Assembly: GCA_023410295.1 (NCBI GenBank)
Contig: JAEYPY010000222.1
Coordinates: forward strand, 1-5,145
DNA from: Pseudomonadota bacterium
GTDB lineage: Bacteria; Pseudomonadota; Alphaproteobacteria; Caulobacterales; Aquidulcibacteraceae
Length of the DNA stretch: 5,145 nucleotides
Reading direction: 5' to 3'
The position numbers and the translations under genes are program-made. The notes under the pieces are model-generated. The model was given only the letters and a program-made list of their open reading frames with translations, was not told the origin of the DNA and ran no database searches. This document shows positions 1 to 5,145 of the stretch, one piece after another. Positions within the stretch are counted from its first letter, which is position 1. Each line of letters starts with the position of its first letter.

Positions 1-124
1 CTTCCTCGGTGGGGTCGAACGCGGTGGTGCATTTCGGGCAAACGGCAGGCCGCTTGCGCAGATCGTAGAACTTCGCCCCGCAACTCGGGCAGACTTGCTT
101 GTCGCCCAACTCAACCTTGGCCAA
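1..124 (-). CDS. FYDLN-type zinc-ribbon protein (TIGR02300 family), 5' part only
   Basis: Only the first 41 codons are present; the gene runs off the left edge. The translation begins M-A-K-V-E-L-G and carries two CPxC knuckles (CPSC at residues 12-15, CPKC at 29-32), consistent with a zinc ribbon. Between them lies FYDLR (19-23), close to the signature that names the FYDLN/TIGR02300 family. Family members are short alphaproteobacterial proteins with an acidic C-terminal tail and no firmly established function; the tail is outside this window. The start is TTG at 124-122. It is effectively forced: an in-frame TAA lies five codons upstream (139-137), no ATG or GTG follows it, and an AAGGAG sits 8 bases before the TTG. 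The gene is divergent from aroA, a commonly seen alphaproteobacterial arrangement. Family assignment is strong; the biological role is unknown. Confidence 0.88.
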   Translation of the reverse strand, partial: MAKVELGDKQVCPSCGAKFYDLRKRPAVCPKCTTAFDPTEE

Positions 125-132
125 GAAGCCCT

Positions 133-138
133 CTCCTT
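133..138 (-). promoter_or_regulatory. Ribosome binding site deciding a TTG start
   Basis: Read on the minus strand this is AAGGAG, 8 bases before the TTG at 124-122. The first two bases overlap the in-frame TAA that closes the frame upstream, so the site fixes the otherwise unusual start codon. Confidence 0.75.
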
Positions 139-156
139 ACGTTGCGCGAACGGGCC

Positions 157-176
157 GCGCCCCCGTTGCGGGGCGC
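157..176. repeat. GC-rich hairpin in the divergent intergenic region
   Basis: Perfect 7-base inverted repeat, GCGCCCC (157-163) and GGGGCGC (170-176), around a 6-base loop. It lies between the divergent zinc-ribbon gene and aroA (intergenic 125-252). There is no T-run on either side, so it is not a canonical intrinsic terminator. It could be a leader structure for either gene or simply a consequence of high GC. Nothing else in the intergenic region is convincing: no tRNA is visible and no complete promoter can be called. Confidence 0.35.
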
Positions 177-252
177 TCGCTTGCCACCATCGGACGCTGC
201 TGTCAAAAGCTTTGTCCTTTCCTTCCCAGCCCTTGCCGAAACAGGTCTTCCC

Positions 253-1569
253 ATGCGTCTCAGGGCCCGTTCTTCAGGGCCGCTCCGCGGCCGCGCCCGC
301 CCTCCCGGCGATAAATCGATCTCGCACCGGGCCCTGATCATGGGGGCGCTGGCCGAAGGGCGTACGGAAGTCGAGCGCCTGTTGGAATCCGCCGATGTTC
401 TCAATACCGTCGCGGCTGTGCGGAGCCTCGGGGCCGAGGTTGAGCGGCTCGACGACGGACGCTGGGTCGTGACCGGCGCAGGCGGATTCCGCCAGCCGGG
501 CGAGACCATCGATTGCGGCAATTCCGGCACCGCGGCCCGCCTGCTGATGGGCGCCGCCGCCGGCTACAAGCTGAGCGTCCGCTTTGATGGCGATGCCTCG
601 CTGCGCAAGCGGCCAATGAACCGCATCATCGCACCGCTGACCCAGATGGGCGCCCGCTTCGATGCGCAGGATCAGAAAGTGCCGTTGATCCTGCACGGTG
701 GGCGGCTGAAGGGCATTACCTACCGATCGCCGGTTTCTTCCGCGCAGGTGAAGTCGGCCGTGTTGCTCGCAGGCCTTCAAGCCGAAGGCGAGACGGTGCT
801 GATCGAGCCGGAGCGTTCGCGCGATCATACCGAGCGCATGCTCGGCGTCTTTGGCGCCGACATCGACATGGTCGAAGTCGATGGGATGACGCATCCACGG
901 GTGCGGCCAAGCACGCTCAAAGGCGCCGATATCTATGTGCCCGGCGATCCGTCGTCGGCGGCCTTCCCGGTCGCGGCGGCGCTGATCGTGCCGCGTTCGC
1001 AAGTCCGGATCGATGACGTGCTGGTCAATCCGCTGCGGCTCGGCTTCTTCGAGACGCTGCTCGAGATGGGCGGCAAGATCACCTACGCTGAACGGCGCGA
1101 CCCGATCGGCGAACCGATCGCGGACTTGCTCGTCGGCGCGAGTAAACTGAACGGCGCCGCTCCGCCGGCACGCCGGGCGCCCGCGATGATCGACGAGTTT
1201 CCGATCCTCGCCGCCGTCGCCGCCTTCGCCGAAGGCGAGACACGCATCGGCGGGGCGGCCGAGCTTCGCGTGAAAGAAAGCGACCGCATCACCTTGATGG
1301 TGGACGGGCTGAAAGCCTGCGGCGTCGACGCCGAAGAATTGCCGGACGGTCTCATCGTGCGCGGCCATGGGCCCAAGAGCGTGCGCGGCGGGGCGAGCAT
1401 CCGCACGCTTGGCGACCATCGCATCGCCATGTCGTTCCTGGTGCTGGGTCTTGGGGCCAAGGAGCCGGTGATCGTCGATGAAGCGGAGATGATCGACACC
1501 TCATTCCCCGGCTTCGTCGATTGCATGCGCAGCCTGGGCGCCGACATCGAAGAAGTAGCCGCACGGTAA
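253..1569 (+). CDS. aroA: 3-phosphoshikimate 1-carboxyvinyltransferase (EPSP synthase)
   Basis: EPSP synthase transfers the enolpyruvyl group of PEP to shikimate-3-phosphate, the sixth step of the shikimate pathway, in the cytoplasm. The 438-residue product has the usual family length and is complete. Visible landmarks are PGDKSISHR (18-26, catalytic-site Lys21), GNSGTAAR (89-96), DASLRKRPM (114-122), SAQVK (163-167), RDHTE (190-194), VPGDPSSAAFP (229-239), MIDEFP (312-317, Asp314 matching the catalytic Asp), LRVKESDR (338-345, with Glu342) and GDHRIAMSF (387-395). GDKS, SAQxK and RxHTE are typical of class II enzymes, but Gly92 stands where the glyphosate-insensitive CP4 enzyme has Ala, and the class II NxTR motif reads NPLR (259-262). 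I chose the ATG at 253 because the family N-terminus begins here. The frame is open back to a TTG at 142, but those 37 residues show no family similarity. The ribosome binding site is weak (AGG at 243-245). Often followed by cmk and rpsA in alphaproteobacteria; here it is not. Confidence 0.97.
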   Translation: MRLRARSSGPLRGRARPPGDKSISHRALIMGALAEGRTEVERLLESADVLNTVAAVRSLGAEVERLDDGRWVVTGAGGFRQPGETIDCGNSGTAARLLMGAAAGYKLSVRFDGDASLRKRPMNRIIAPLTQMGARFDAQDQKVPLILHGGRLKGITYRSPVSSAQVKSAVLLAGLQAEGETVLIEPERSRDHTERMLGVFGADIDMVEVDGMTHPRVRPSTLKGADIYVPGDPSSAAFPVAAALIVPRSQVRIDDVLVNPLRLGFFETLLEMGGKITYAERRDPIGEPIADLLVGASKLNGAAPPARRAPAMIDEFPILAAVAAFAEGETRIGGAAELRVKESDRITLMVDGLKACGVDAEELPDGLIVRGHGPKSVRGGASIRTLGDHRIAMSFLVLGLGAKEPVIVDEAEMIDTSFPGFVDCMRSLGADIEEVAAR

Positions 1570-1633
1570 ATCGCCGGTTCACCACGCTCCTTCGCGCCTT
1601 CCTTAACGAGCATTGTGCAAGCTCCGCCAAAAC

Positions 1634-1640
1634 AAGGTGG
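1634..1640 (+). promoter_or_regulatory. Ribosome binding site of the sensor kinase gene
   Basis: AAGGTGG, one mismatch from AAGGAGG, ends 4 bases before the ATG at 1645. It favours this ATG over the in-frame GTG at 1615, which it would follow, and over the ATGs at 1654 and 1657, which lie further away. Confidence 0.55.
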
Positions 1641-1644
1641 GGCT

Positions 1645-3936
1645 ATGCGAGCTATGATGAAGCGCGCCGCGATCGCGGTCGTATGTGCGTTTGCGATTCT
1701 GACGCCGACGGCTGGAGCGCAGCAGCAAGGGCAACCGGCCGAATGGATCGTTCGCGGTGAGGAGATCGCCCGGCGCATTCAAACCGAAGAACTCGTCATT
1801 ACCGACGCCGTCCACAAGGCGCGTGAACAAGATGCGCGCCGCGCCAACGGCGAAGAGCGCTTGCAGATTCTCTACGATCTCGCCGCTGACGATTATGTCG
1901 CCTCCAACGCCGCCGCCGCCGCGCGATCCTTTGCTGCATTCGAGCGCGAAGCACGGGCGCAGAATAATGCGCGTTTCCTGGCGCTCGTCGATGTGCTGCA
2001 CGGTTATGCGCCGGCGCTCGAGGGCGACTATGTCGCCGTTCGCCGCAATCTGACGCAAGGGCTGCAAAGCACCGACGACCTCATCGTTCGCGCCGCCGCT
2101 TCGCGTCTCTTGGCCTACGCGCTGACCGATCTTGGCCTGTTCGGCAATTCGCTCGAAGTCGCTCGCGGCGGCCTCGTGCACCTGCCCGATTCCCCAGCGA
2201 CGCGGACCCTGCGCTCGGGCCTGCATGATGCGATGGCCTACAATTCGGTGCGGGTCGGCGATTATGAAACGGCGATGCATCATTTGGAACGGACGGTCGA
2301 ACTTGATCTCGCTTCAGGCCGTCCGGTCGATGGCGTTGTCATCGTCAACAACATCTCGGTGATGTTCGCCATGGCCGGCGCCACTGAGCAGGCGCTGCGG
2401 CTGACTCAGATTCACTTCGAACTGGCGCAACGCACCGGCCAGCCCGTGATGCGCTTCTTCGCCATGAACCTTTGCGCCCGGGTCAACGCGCTCGCCGGCA
2501 ATTACGAGGCGACGCTGGCTTGCGTACGCCAGGGCCGGGCCATTGCCGAGGCGCCGCCGGAATATATGCCGCGTATGCTGATCCATGGCGTTCGCGCTCT
2601 TGCCCGCCTCAATCGCGGGGCCGAAGCGCGGCAAGCTTACGAAGAACTGCGCACAATCGCGCACGAGCGCGGCGATCCGGATTTGGACGAGCGTCTCGAC
2701 ATCGTGCTGCCGGAAGTGCTGAACGCCGAAGGCCGCTATGCCGAAGCTTTCGCCGCCATGCGCGCCGCGCACGAGCAGGCCGAAAGCAATCTGATGACGC
2801 GCTTCAACGCCGGTGTGCGCGAATTGCGCGCGACCATGGAGAGCGAAGTCGCTGAAGCCGAAGCGCGGGCGCAAGCCGAATCGATGCGGTCTGAACTGCA
2901 AGCGCGGACGCTGGAAAAGATGACGCTGGCGACGCTGCTGGCGGGCGCCTGCCTAGTCGGCCTCGGCGTCATCGCCTCGCTGATTTATCGCAGCCGGCGC
3001 AACATGCTGCAGGCTGTCAGCCGTGCGGAAGAAATCCTCGCCCGCCGCGGCGCGCCTGAAGTCGCCGACGATGCGGGGCCCAAGGTTGGGCCGACGCAGC
3101 GCCTGCGGAATATTCTGGACGAGATCGAACGGCGCGACATCGAGTTGAAGCAGGCGTTCGAGGAGTTGGAAGCCGCACGCGTGGCGGCCGAATCCGCCAA
3201 CGTCGCCAAGTCGCAATTCCTGGCGACGATGAGCCACGAACTGCGCACCCCGCTCAACGCCATTATCGGCTATGGCGAGATGCTGATGGAAAGCGCCGAC
3301 GAACGCGGCGACGCCCTGGAACGGGCCGATCTCGGCCGCATCCATGGCGCGGCGCACCGCCTGCTCTCGCTGATCAATGACGTGCTCGATCTGTCTAAGA
3401 TCGAAGCTGGCGGCATGGAAATCGCCAACGACCGGGTCGATCTCCACGCGCTGGTGCTTGAGGCGATCGATACGGTTGCGCCGGCCGCGGCGGCGAACGG
3501 TTCGAGCATTAATGTCGATATAGCCAACGAACTCGGCACAGCCGAGACTGATGGCTTCAAGCTCAGCCAGTGCTTGCTGAACCTGATGTCCAACGCGGCG
3601 AAGTTCACTAAGGACGGCCAGATCAAGCTGGTGGCCCGCCGTGAAGACGAAGCAGGCGCCGACTGGCTGGTGTTCGATGTGATCGATACTGGCATTGGCA
3701 TTACGCCAGAAGCGATGGCGCGTCTGTTCCAGCCGTTCGTGCAAGCCGATGCCTCCACCACGCGCGCTTACGGCGGCACGGGCCTCGGCCTTGCGATCAC
3801 GCGCCGTCTCGCTCGCCTGCTCGGCGGCGATGTGACGGTGAAGAGCGTCCTTGGCCAGGGTTCGGCGTTCACTTTGCGCGTGCCGGCCAAACCCTTGGCG
3901 GAACCGGCGAACGAGCGCACGCGCACGGCGGCGTGA
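1645..3936 (+). CDS. Periplasmic-TPR sensor histidine kinase, orphan
   Basis: A 763-residue membrane sensor kinase. Residues 1-25 look like a Sec signal peptide (MRAMMKR, a hydrophobic stretch, then AGA before QQQ). Residues about 30-390 are helical with several TPR-like units, for example around G-D-Y 126-143, 205-222, 285-302, 324-341 and 362-380, so the sensor should be periplasmic. A charged coiled coil (about 392-426) leads into one membrane helix (about 427-448), then a cytoplasmic coiled coil (about 485-520). The HisKA domain has SHELRTPLNA with phospho-acceptor His531. The ATPase domain has the N box (LLNLMSNAAKFT, Asn646 and Asn650), G1 (DTGIGI, 681-686), F box (LFQPF, 694-698) and G2 (GGTGLGLAI, 710-718). 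All catalytic motifs are intact, so it should be active. There is no receiver domain and no response regulator gene in the window. TPR, coiled coil, membrane helix, output domain is a known signalling layout, also seen with GGDEF outputs. The ligand is unknown. It starts 75 bases after aroA without a clear terminator between, so partial read-through is possible. Confidence 0.93.
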   Translation: MRAMMKRAAIAVVCAFAILTPTAGAQQQGQPAEWIVRGEEIARRIQTEELVITDAVHKAREQDARRANGEERLQILYDLAADDYVASNAAAAARSFAAFEREARAQNNARFLALVDVLHGYAPALEGDYVAVRRNLTQGLQSTDDLIVRAAASRLLAYALTDLGLFGNSLEVARGGLVHLPDSPATRTLRSGLHDAMAYNSVRVGDYETAMHHLERTVELDLASGRPVDGVVIVNNISVMFAMAGATEQALRLTQIHFELAQRTGQPVMRFFAMNLCARVNALAGNYEATLACVRQGRAIAEAPPEYMPRMLIHGVRALARLNRGAEARQAYEELRTIAHERGDPDLDERLDIVLPEVLNAEGRYAEAFAAMRAAHEQAESNLMTRFNAGVRELRATMESEVAEAEARAQAESMRSELQARTLEKMTLATLLAGACLVGLGVIASLIYRSRRNMLQAVSRAEEILARRGAPEVADDAGPKVGPTQRLRNILDEIERRDIELKQAFEELEAARVAAESANVAKSQFLATMSHELRTPLNAIIGYGEMLMESADERGDALERADLGRIHGAAHRLLSLINDVLDLSKIEAGGMEIANDRVDLHALVLEAIDTVAPAAAANGSSINVDIANELGTAETDGFKLSQCLLNLMSNAAKFTKDGQIKLVARREDEAGADWLVFDVIDTGIGITPEAMARLFQPFVQADASTTRAYGGTGLGLAITRRLARLLGGDVTVKSVLGQGSAFTLRVPAKPLAEPANERTRTAA

Positions 3937-3956
3937 TCGGTTCCTGGGCAACTCTC

Positions 3957-3990
3957 GGATCGGGACCGGCGTTGATCGCTGGACCGATCC
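3957..3990 (+). promoter_or_regulatory. Imperfect hairpin abutting the next gene's ribosome binding site
   Basis: Outer arms GGATCGG (3957-3963) and CCGATCC (3984-3990) are perfectly complementary. CC/GG (3966-3967 with 3981-3982) and GCG/CGC (3969-3971 with 3977-3979) extend the stem with small internal loops. The 3' arm ends one base before the AGGAG of the downstream gene. No T-run follows, so a classical terminator is unlikely. It lies in the 66-base gap after the kinase gene and may affect translation or transcript stability of the downstream cistron. Function is inferred from position only. Confidence 0.4.
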
Positions 3991-3995
3991 AGGAG
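3991..3995 (+). promoter_or_regulatory. Ribosome binding site of the small secreted protein
   Basis: AGGAG, 7 bases before the ATG at 4003. It can pair with an upstream TCCTGG (3942-3947) through CCAGGA (3989-3994), which would hide it; that pairing competes for two bases with the neighbouring hairpin. Confidence 0.7.
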
Positions 3996-4002
3996 TTCCC
4001 TC

Positions 4003-4398
4003 ATGCGCAAATTGCTTGGCGCTGCTGCGCTGATTTCGGCCGCTTCGCTGACCACGTTCGCGATCGGCCAAGTTCCGCCGCGGACGACGACGCCGCCCGA
4101 ATCGTTCGACGCCCGCACGCTCGCGAGCGATGAGGAAGTCGCCGAAGCGCGGCGCTATTATCGTGCCCAGTGCGAAGAGCACCAGTCGCGCGAATTCTGC
4201 GAATGTGTGACCGCTGGCGTAGCGCAAGCTTTGATGCCGGCTGAGGTGCGGATGGCTGGGCGCACCATTGGCGAACGCATCAGTGCCGAAGGCGATTTGC
4301 CACCTGAGTTCGACGGCTCGGTGGCCGAGAGCTCGAGCGAACGGATCGCCCGCGTAGAAGCTCACTATGCCAATACCTGTATGCAGTTTCGCCGCTAG
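4003..4398 (+). CDS. Small exported four-cysteine protein of unknown function
   Basis: I do not recognise this 131-residue protein. Residues 1 to about 22 form a signal peptide (MRKLL, then an Ala/Leu-rich core ending near F-A-I-G), without a lipobox cysteine, so a soluble periplasmic or secreted product is likely. A Pro/Thr-rich linker follows (about 25-32). The mature part is charged and mostly helical. It contains four cysteines: Cys57, Cys66 and Cys68 in a C-x8-C-x-C cluster (with FCECV) and Cys126 near the C-terminus, possibly two disulfides bringing the two terminal helices together. A clear AGGAG precedes the ATG at a good distance. The gene follows the sensor kinase by 66 bases on the same strand and may share its transcript. 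Its stop overlaps the stop of the convergent transporter gene. A metal-binding role for the CxC pair is an alternative to disulfides, but there is no direct evidence for either. Confidence 0.8.
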   Translation: MRKLLGAAALISAASLTTFAIGQVPPRTTTPPESFDARTLASDEEVAEARRYYRAQCEEHQSREFCECVTAGVAQALMPAEVRMAGRTIGERISAEGDLPPEFDGSVAESSSERIARVEAHYANTCMQFRR

Positions 4399-5145
4399 GT
4401 CTCCTCTCCCTCTGGCCGATTGATCTGATGGCTGGGCTGACCGCGCGCGAGGATCGATGTCGCAGCGAGATCGGCGGTGGTGTTGCCGAGCGTGCGGAAG
4501 ATGTCGGGGATGACTTCAACGGCGATGAGGATGCCGAGCAGATCGACAGGCACGCCGAGCGCAAAGCAGATTGGCGCGATCGAGGCGATGAAGGAGACTT
4601 GGCCCGGTAAGCCGACCGACGCGATCGACACGGCATAAGCGACAACAACGGCGCCGGCCATTTCGAGCGGGGTGGGTTCGATGCCGTAGAGGTGGGCGAG
4701 GACGAAGACGACGGCGAGGTTCGCCACGGGGCTGGTGAAGCGGAAGATCGCGACTGCGAGCGGCAGCACGACATCGGCGACGTGGGCTGGAATACGCAAA
4801 CCGCCCAGCGCGGCTTTGAGCATGACCGGCAGCGAGGCGAGCGATGATTGCGTTGATGCGGCGATGGCCCAGACGGGCGTCGCGGCAGCGGTGAAGCGGC
4901 CGATCGGTTGGCGGCCGAGCGTGATGGCGATGAGCCAAGCGATCAAAGTTGCGGCCGCGGTCGCGGCGGTGACGATGGCGACGTATTGCGCCAGCGTGCC
5001 GGCGGCGCCGAAACCGGCGCGGAGACCGACGCCGATGGAAAGGCCGAAGACGCCGACCGGCCCGGCCAGCAGGATCCAGCCCACCACCACAATCATAGCT
5101 TCCGACACGGCGCGGAAGAAGTTGACGATGGCGCCGCGCATATAG
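4395..5145 (-). CDS. SDF-family dicarboxylate/amino acid:cation symporter, C-terminal part, divergent cation site
   Basis: About 249 codons are present. The frame is open through the right edge, and family proteins are about 400-430 residues, so the missing part is the N-terminal membrane segments. The ATG at 5141 is probably internal, not the start. Numbering from that Met, residues 13-36 match the segment that usually reads GPxGVF; HP1 is represented by ASTQSSLASLP (95-105), the serine-rich hairpin; and the last helix has D213-I-F-R216-T-L-G-N220 with Asp224, matching the substrate- and sodium-binding residues D394, R397, N401 and D405 of archaeal GltPh. The expected NMDGT-like motif of helix 7 is absent: the segment reads IFRFTSP (132-138). 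Glu209 stands where GltPh has Asp390, and the HP2 tip (SVGLPGQ) lacks the usual VPGxG. The family moves acidic amino acids or C4-dicarboxylates across the inner membrane using Na+ or H+. Asp213 plus Arg216 is more like the acidic amino acid branch, but substrate and coupling ion are uncertain here. Confidence 0.87.
   Translation of the reverse strand, partial: YMRGAIVNFFRAVSEAMIVVVGWILLAGPVGVFGLSIGVGLRAGFGAAGTLAQYVAIVTAATAAATLIAWLIAITLGRQPIGRFTAAATPVWAIAASTQSSLASLPVMLKAALGGLRIPAHVADVVLPLAVAIFRFTSPVANLAVVFVLAHLYGIEPTPLEMAGAVVVAYAVSIASVGLPGQVSFIASIAPICFALGVPVDLLGILIAVEVIPDIFRTLGNTTADLAATSILARGQPSHQINRPEGEET

Noticed and set aside
178..206. Possible minus-strand promoter: perfect TTGACA at 206-201
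   Set aside because: At 17-base spacing the -10 position reads CAAGCG, which is not a credible -10, so only half a promoter is visible.
142..252. Upstream extension of aroA to a TTG at 142
   Set aside because: The added 37 residues have no similarity to EPSP synthase N-termini and no good ribosome binding site; the ATG at 253 gives the normal length.
274..1419. Long minus-strand open frame (381 codons) opposite aroA
   Set aside because: It lies fully within the unmistakable aroA and shows no family features; it is a GC-driven shadow.
1909..1924. GCC triplet run
   Set aside because: It encodes a short alanine stretch in the kinase sensor region, ordinary in GC-rich coding sequence.
2403..2413. 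Two adjacent GANTC sites (possible CcrM methylation sites)
   Set aside because: They lie inside the kinase coding sequence, not at a promoter, and GANTC occurs singly elsewhere in genes here; no regulatory meaning can be supported.
2953..4365. Long minus-strand open frame (470 codons) opposite the kinase
   Set aside because: It is antisense to a kinase with all catalytic motifs intact. The translation is rich in Arg, His and Ala with no recognisable domain, as expected for a shadow frame in GC-rich DNA.
4735..5145. Plus-strand open frame of 136 codons at the right edge
   Set aside because: It is antisense to the symporter gene, whose membrane helices and conserved motifs are clear; no start signal or domain supports it.

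Overview
The window (5,145 bases, GC-rich, densely coding) looks like ordinary chromosomal sequence of an alphaproteobacterium. The main evidence is the start of a short zinc-ribbon protein of the FYDLN/TIGR02300 family, which is essentially alphaproteobacterial, divergent from a class II-like aroA. That is a familiar alphaproteobacterial gene pair. The codon usage and the periplasmic-TPR histidine kinase would fit Caulobacterales or Hyphomonadaceae-like bacteria, but genus-level placement is inference only.

Layout: (1) 1-124, minus strand, the first 41 codons of the FYDLN-type zinc-ribbon protein, running off the left edge and starting at TTG. (2) 125-252, a divergent intergenic region with a strong GC hairpin and no convincing complete promoter. 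(3) 253-1569, plus, aroA (EPSP synthase, shikimate pathway), complete. (4) 1645-3936, plus, a sensor histidine kinase: signal peptide, about 370 residues of periplasmic TPR-like repeats, coiled coil, one membrane helix, then HisKA and HATPase. No response regulator is in the window. (5) 4003-4398, plus, a small secreted four-cysteine protein of unknown function, preceded by an inverted repeat and an alternative helix that could cover its ribosome binding site. (6) 4395-5145, minus, the C-terminal part of an SDF-family (dicarboxylate/amino acid:cation symporter) transporter, with its 5' end beyond the right edge.

Functionally, aroA is housekeeping metabolism. The kinase and the small exported protein are co-directional and 66 bases apart, so they may be co-transcribed and both act at the envelope, although nothing in the sequence proves a shared pathway. 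The transporter converges on the small protein and the two stop codons overlap in one CTAG. The least ordinary items are the transporter, which has the SDF fold landmarks but lacks the usual NMDGT cation-binding motif, the unidentified four-cysteine exported protein with its structured leader, and the kinase occupying the place after aroA where cmk and rpsA often lie. I see no mobile element, CRISPR array, RNA gene or clear defence or biosynthetic system.
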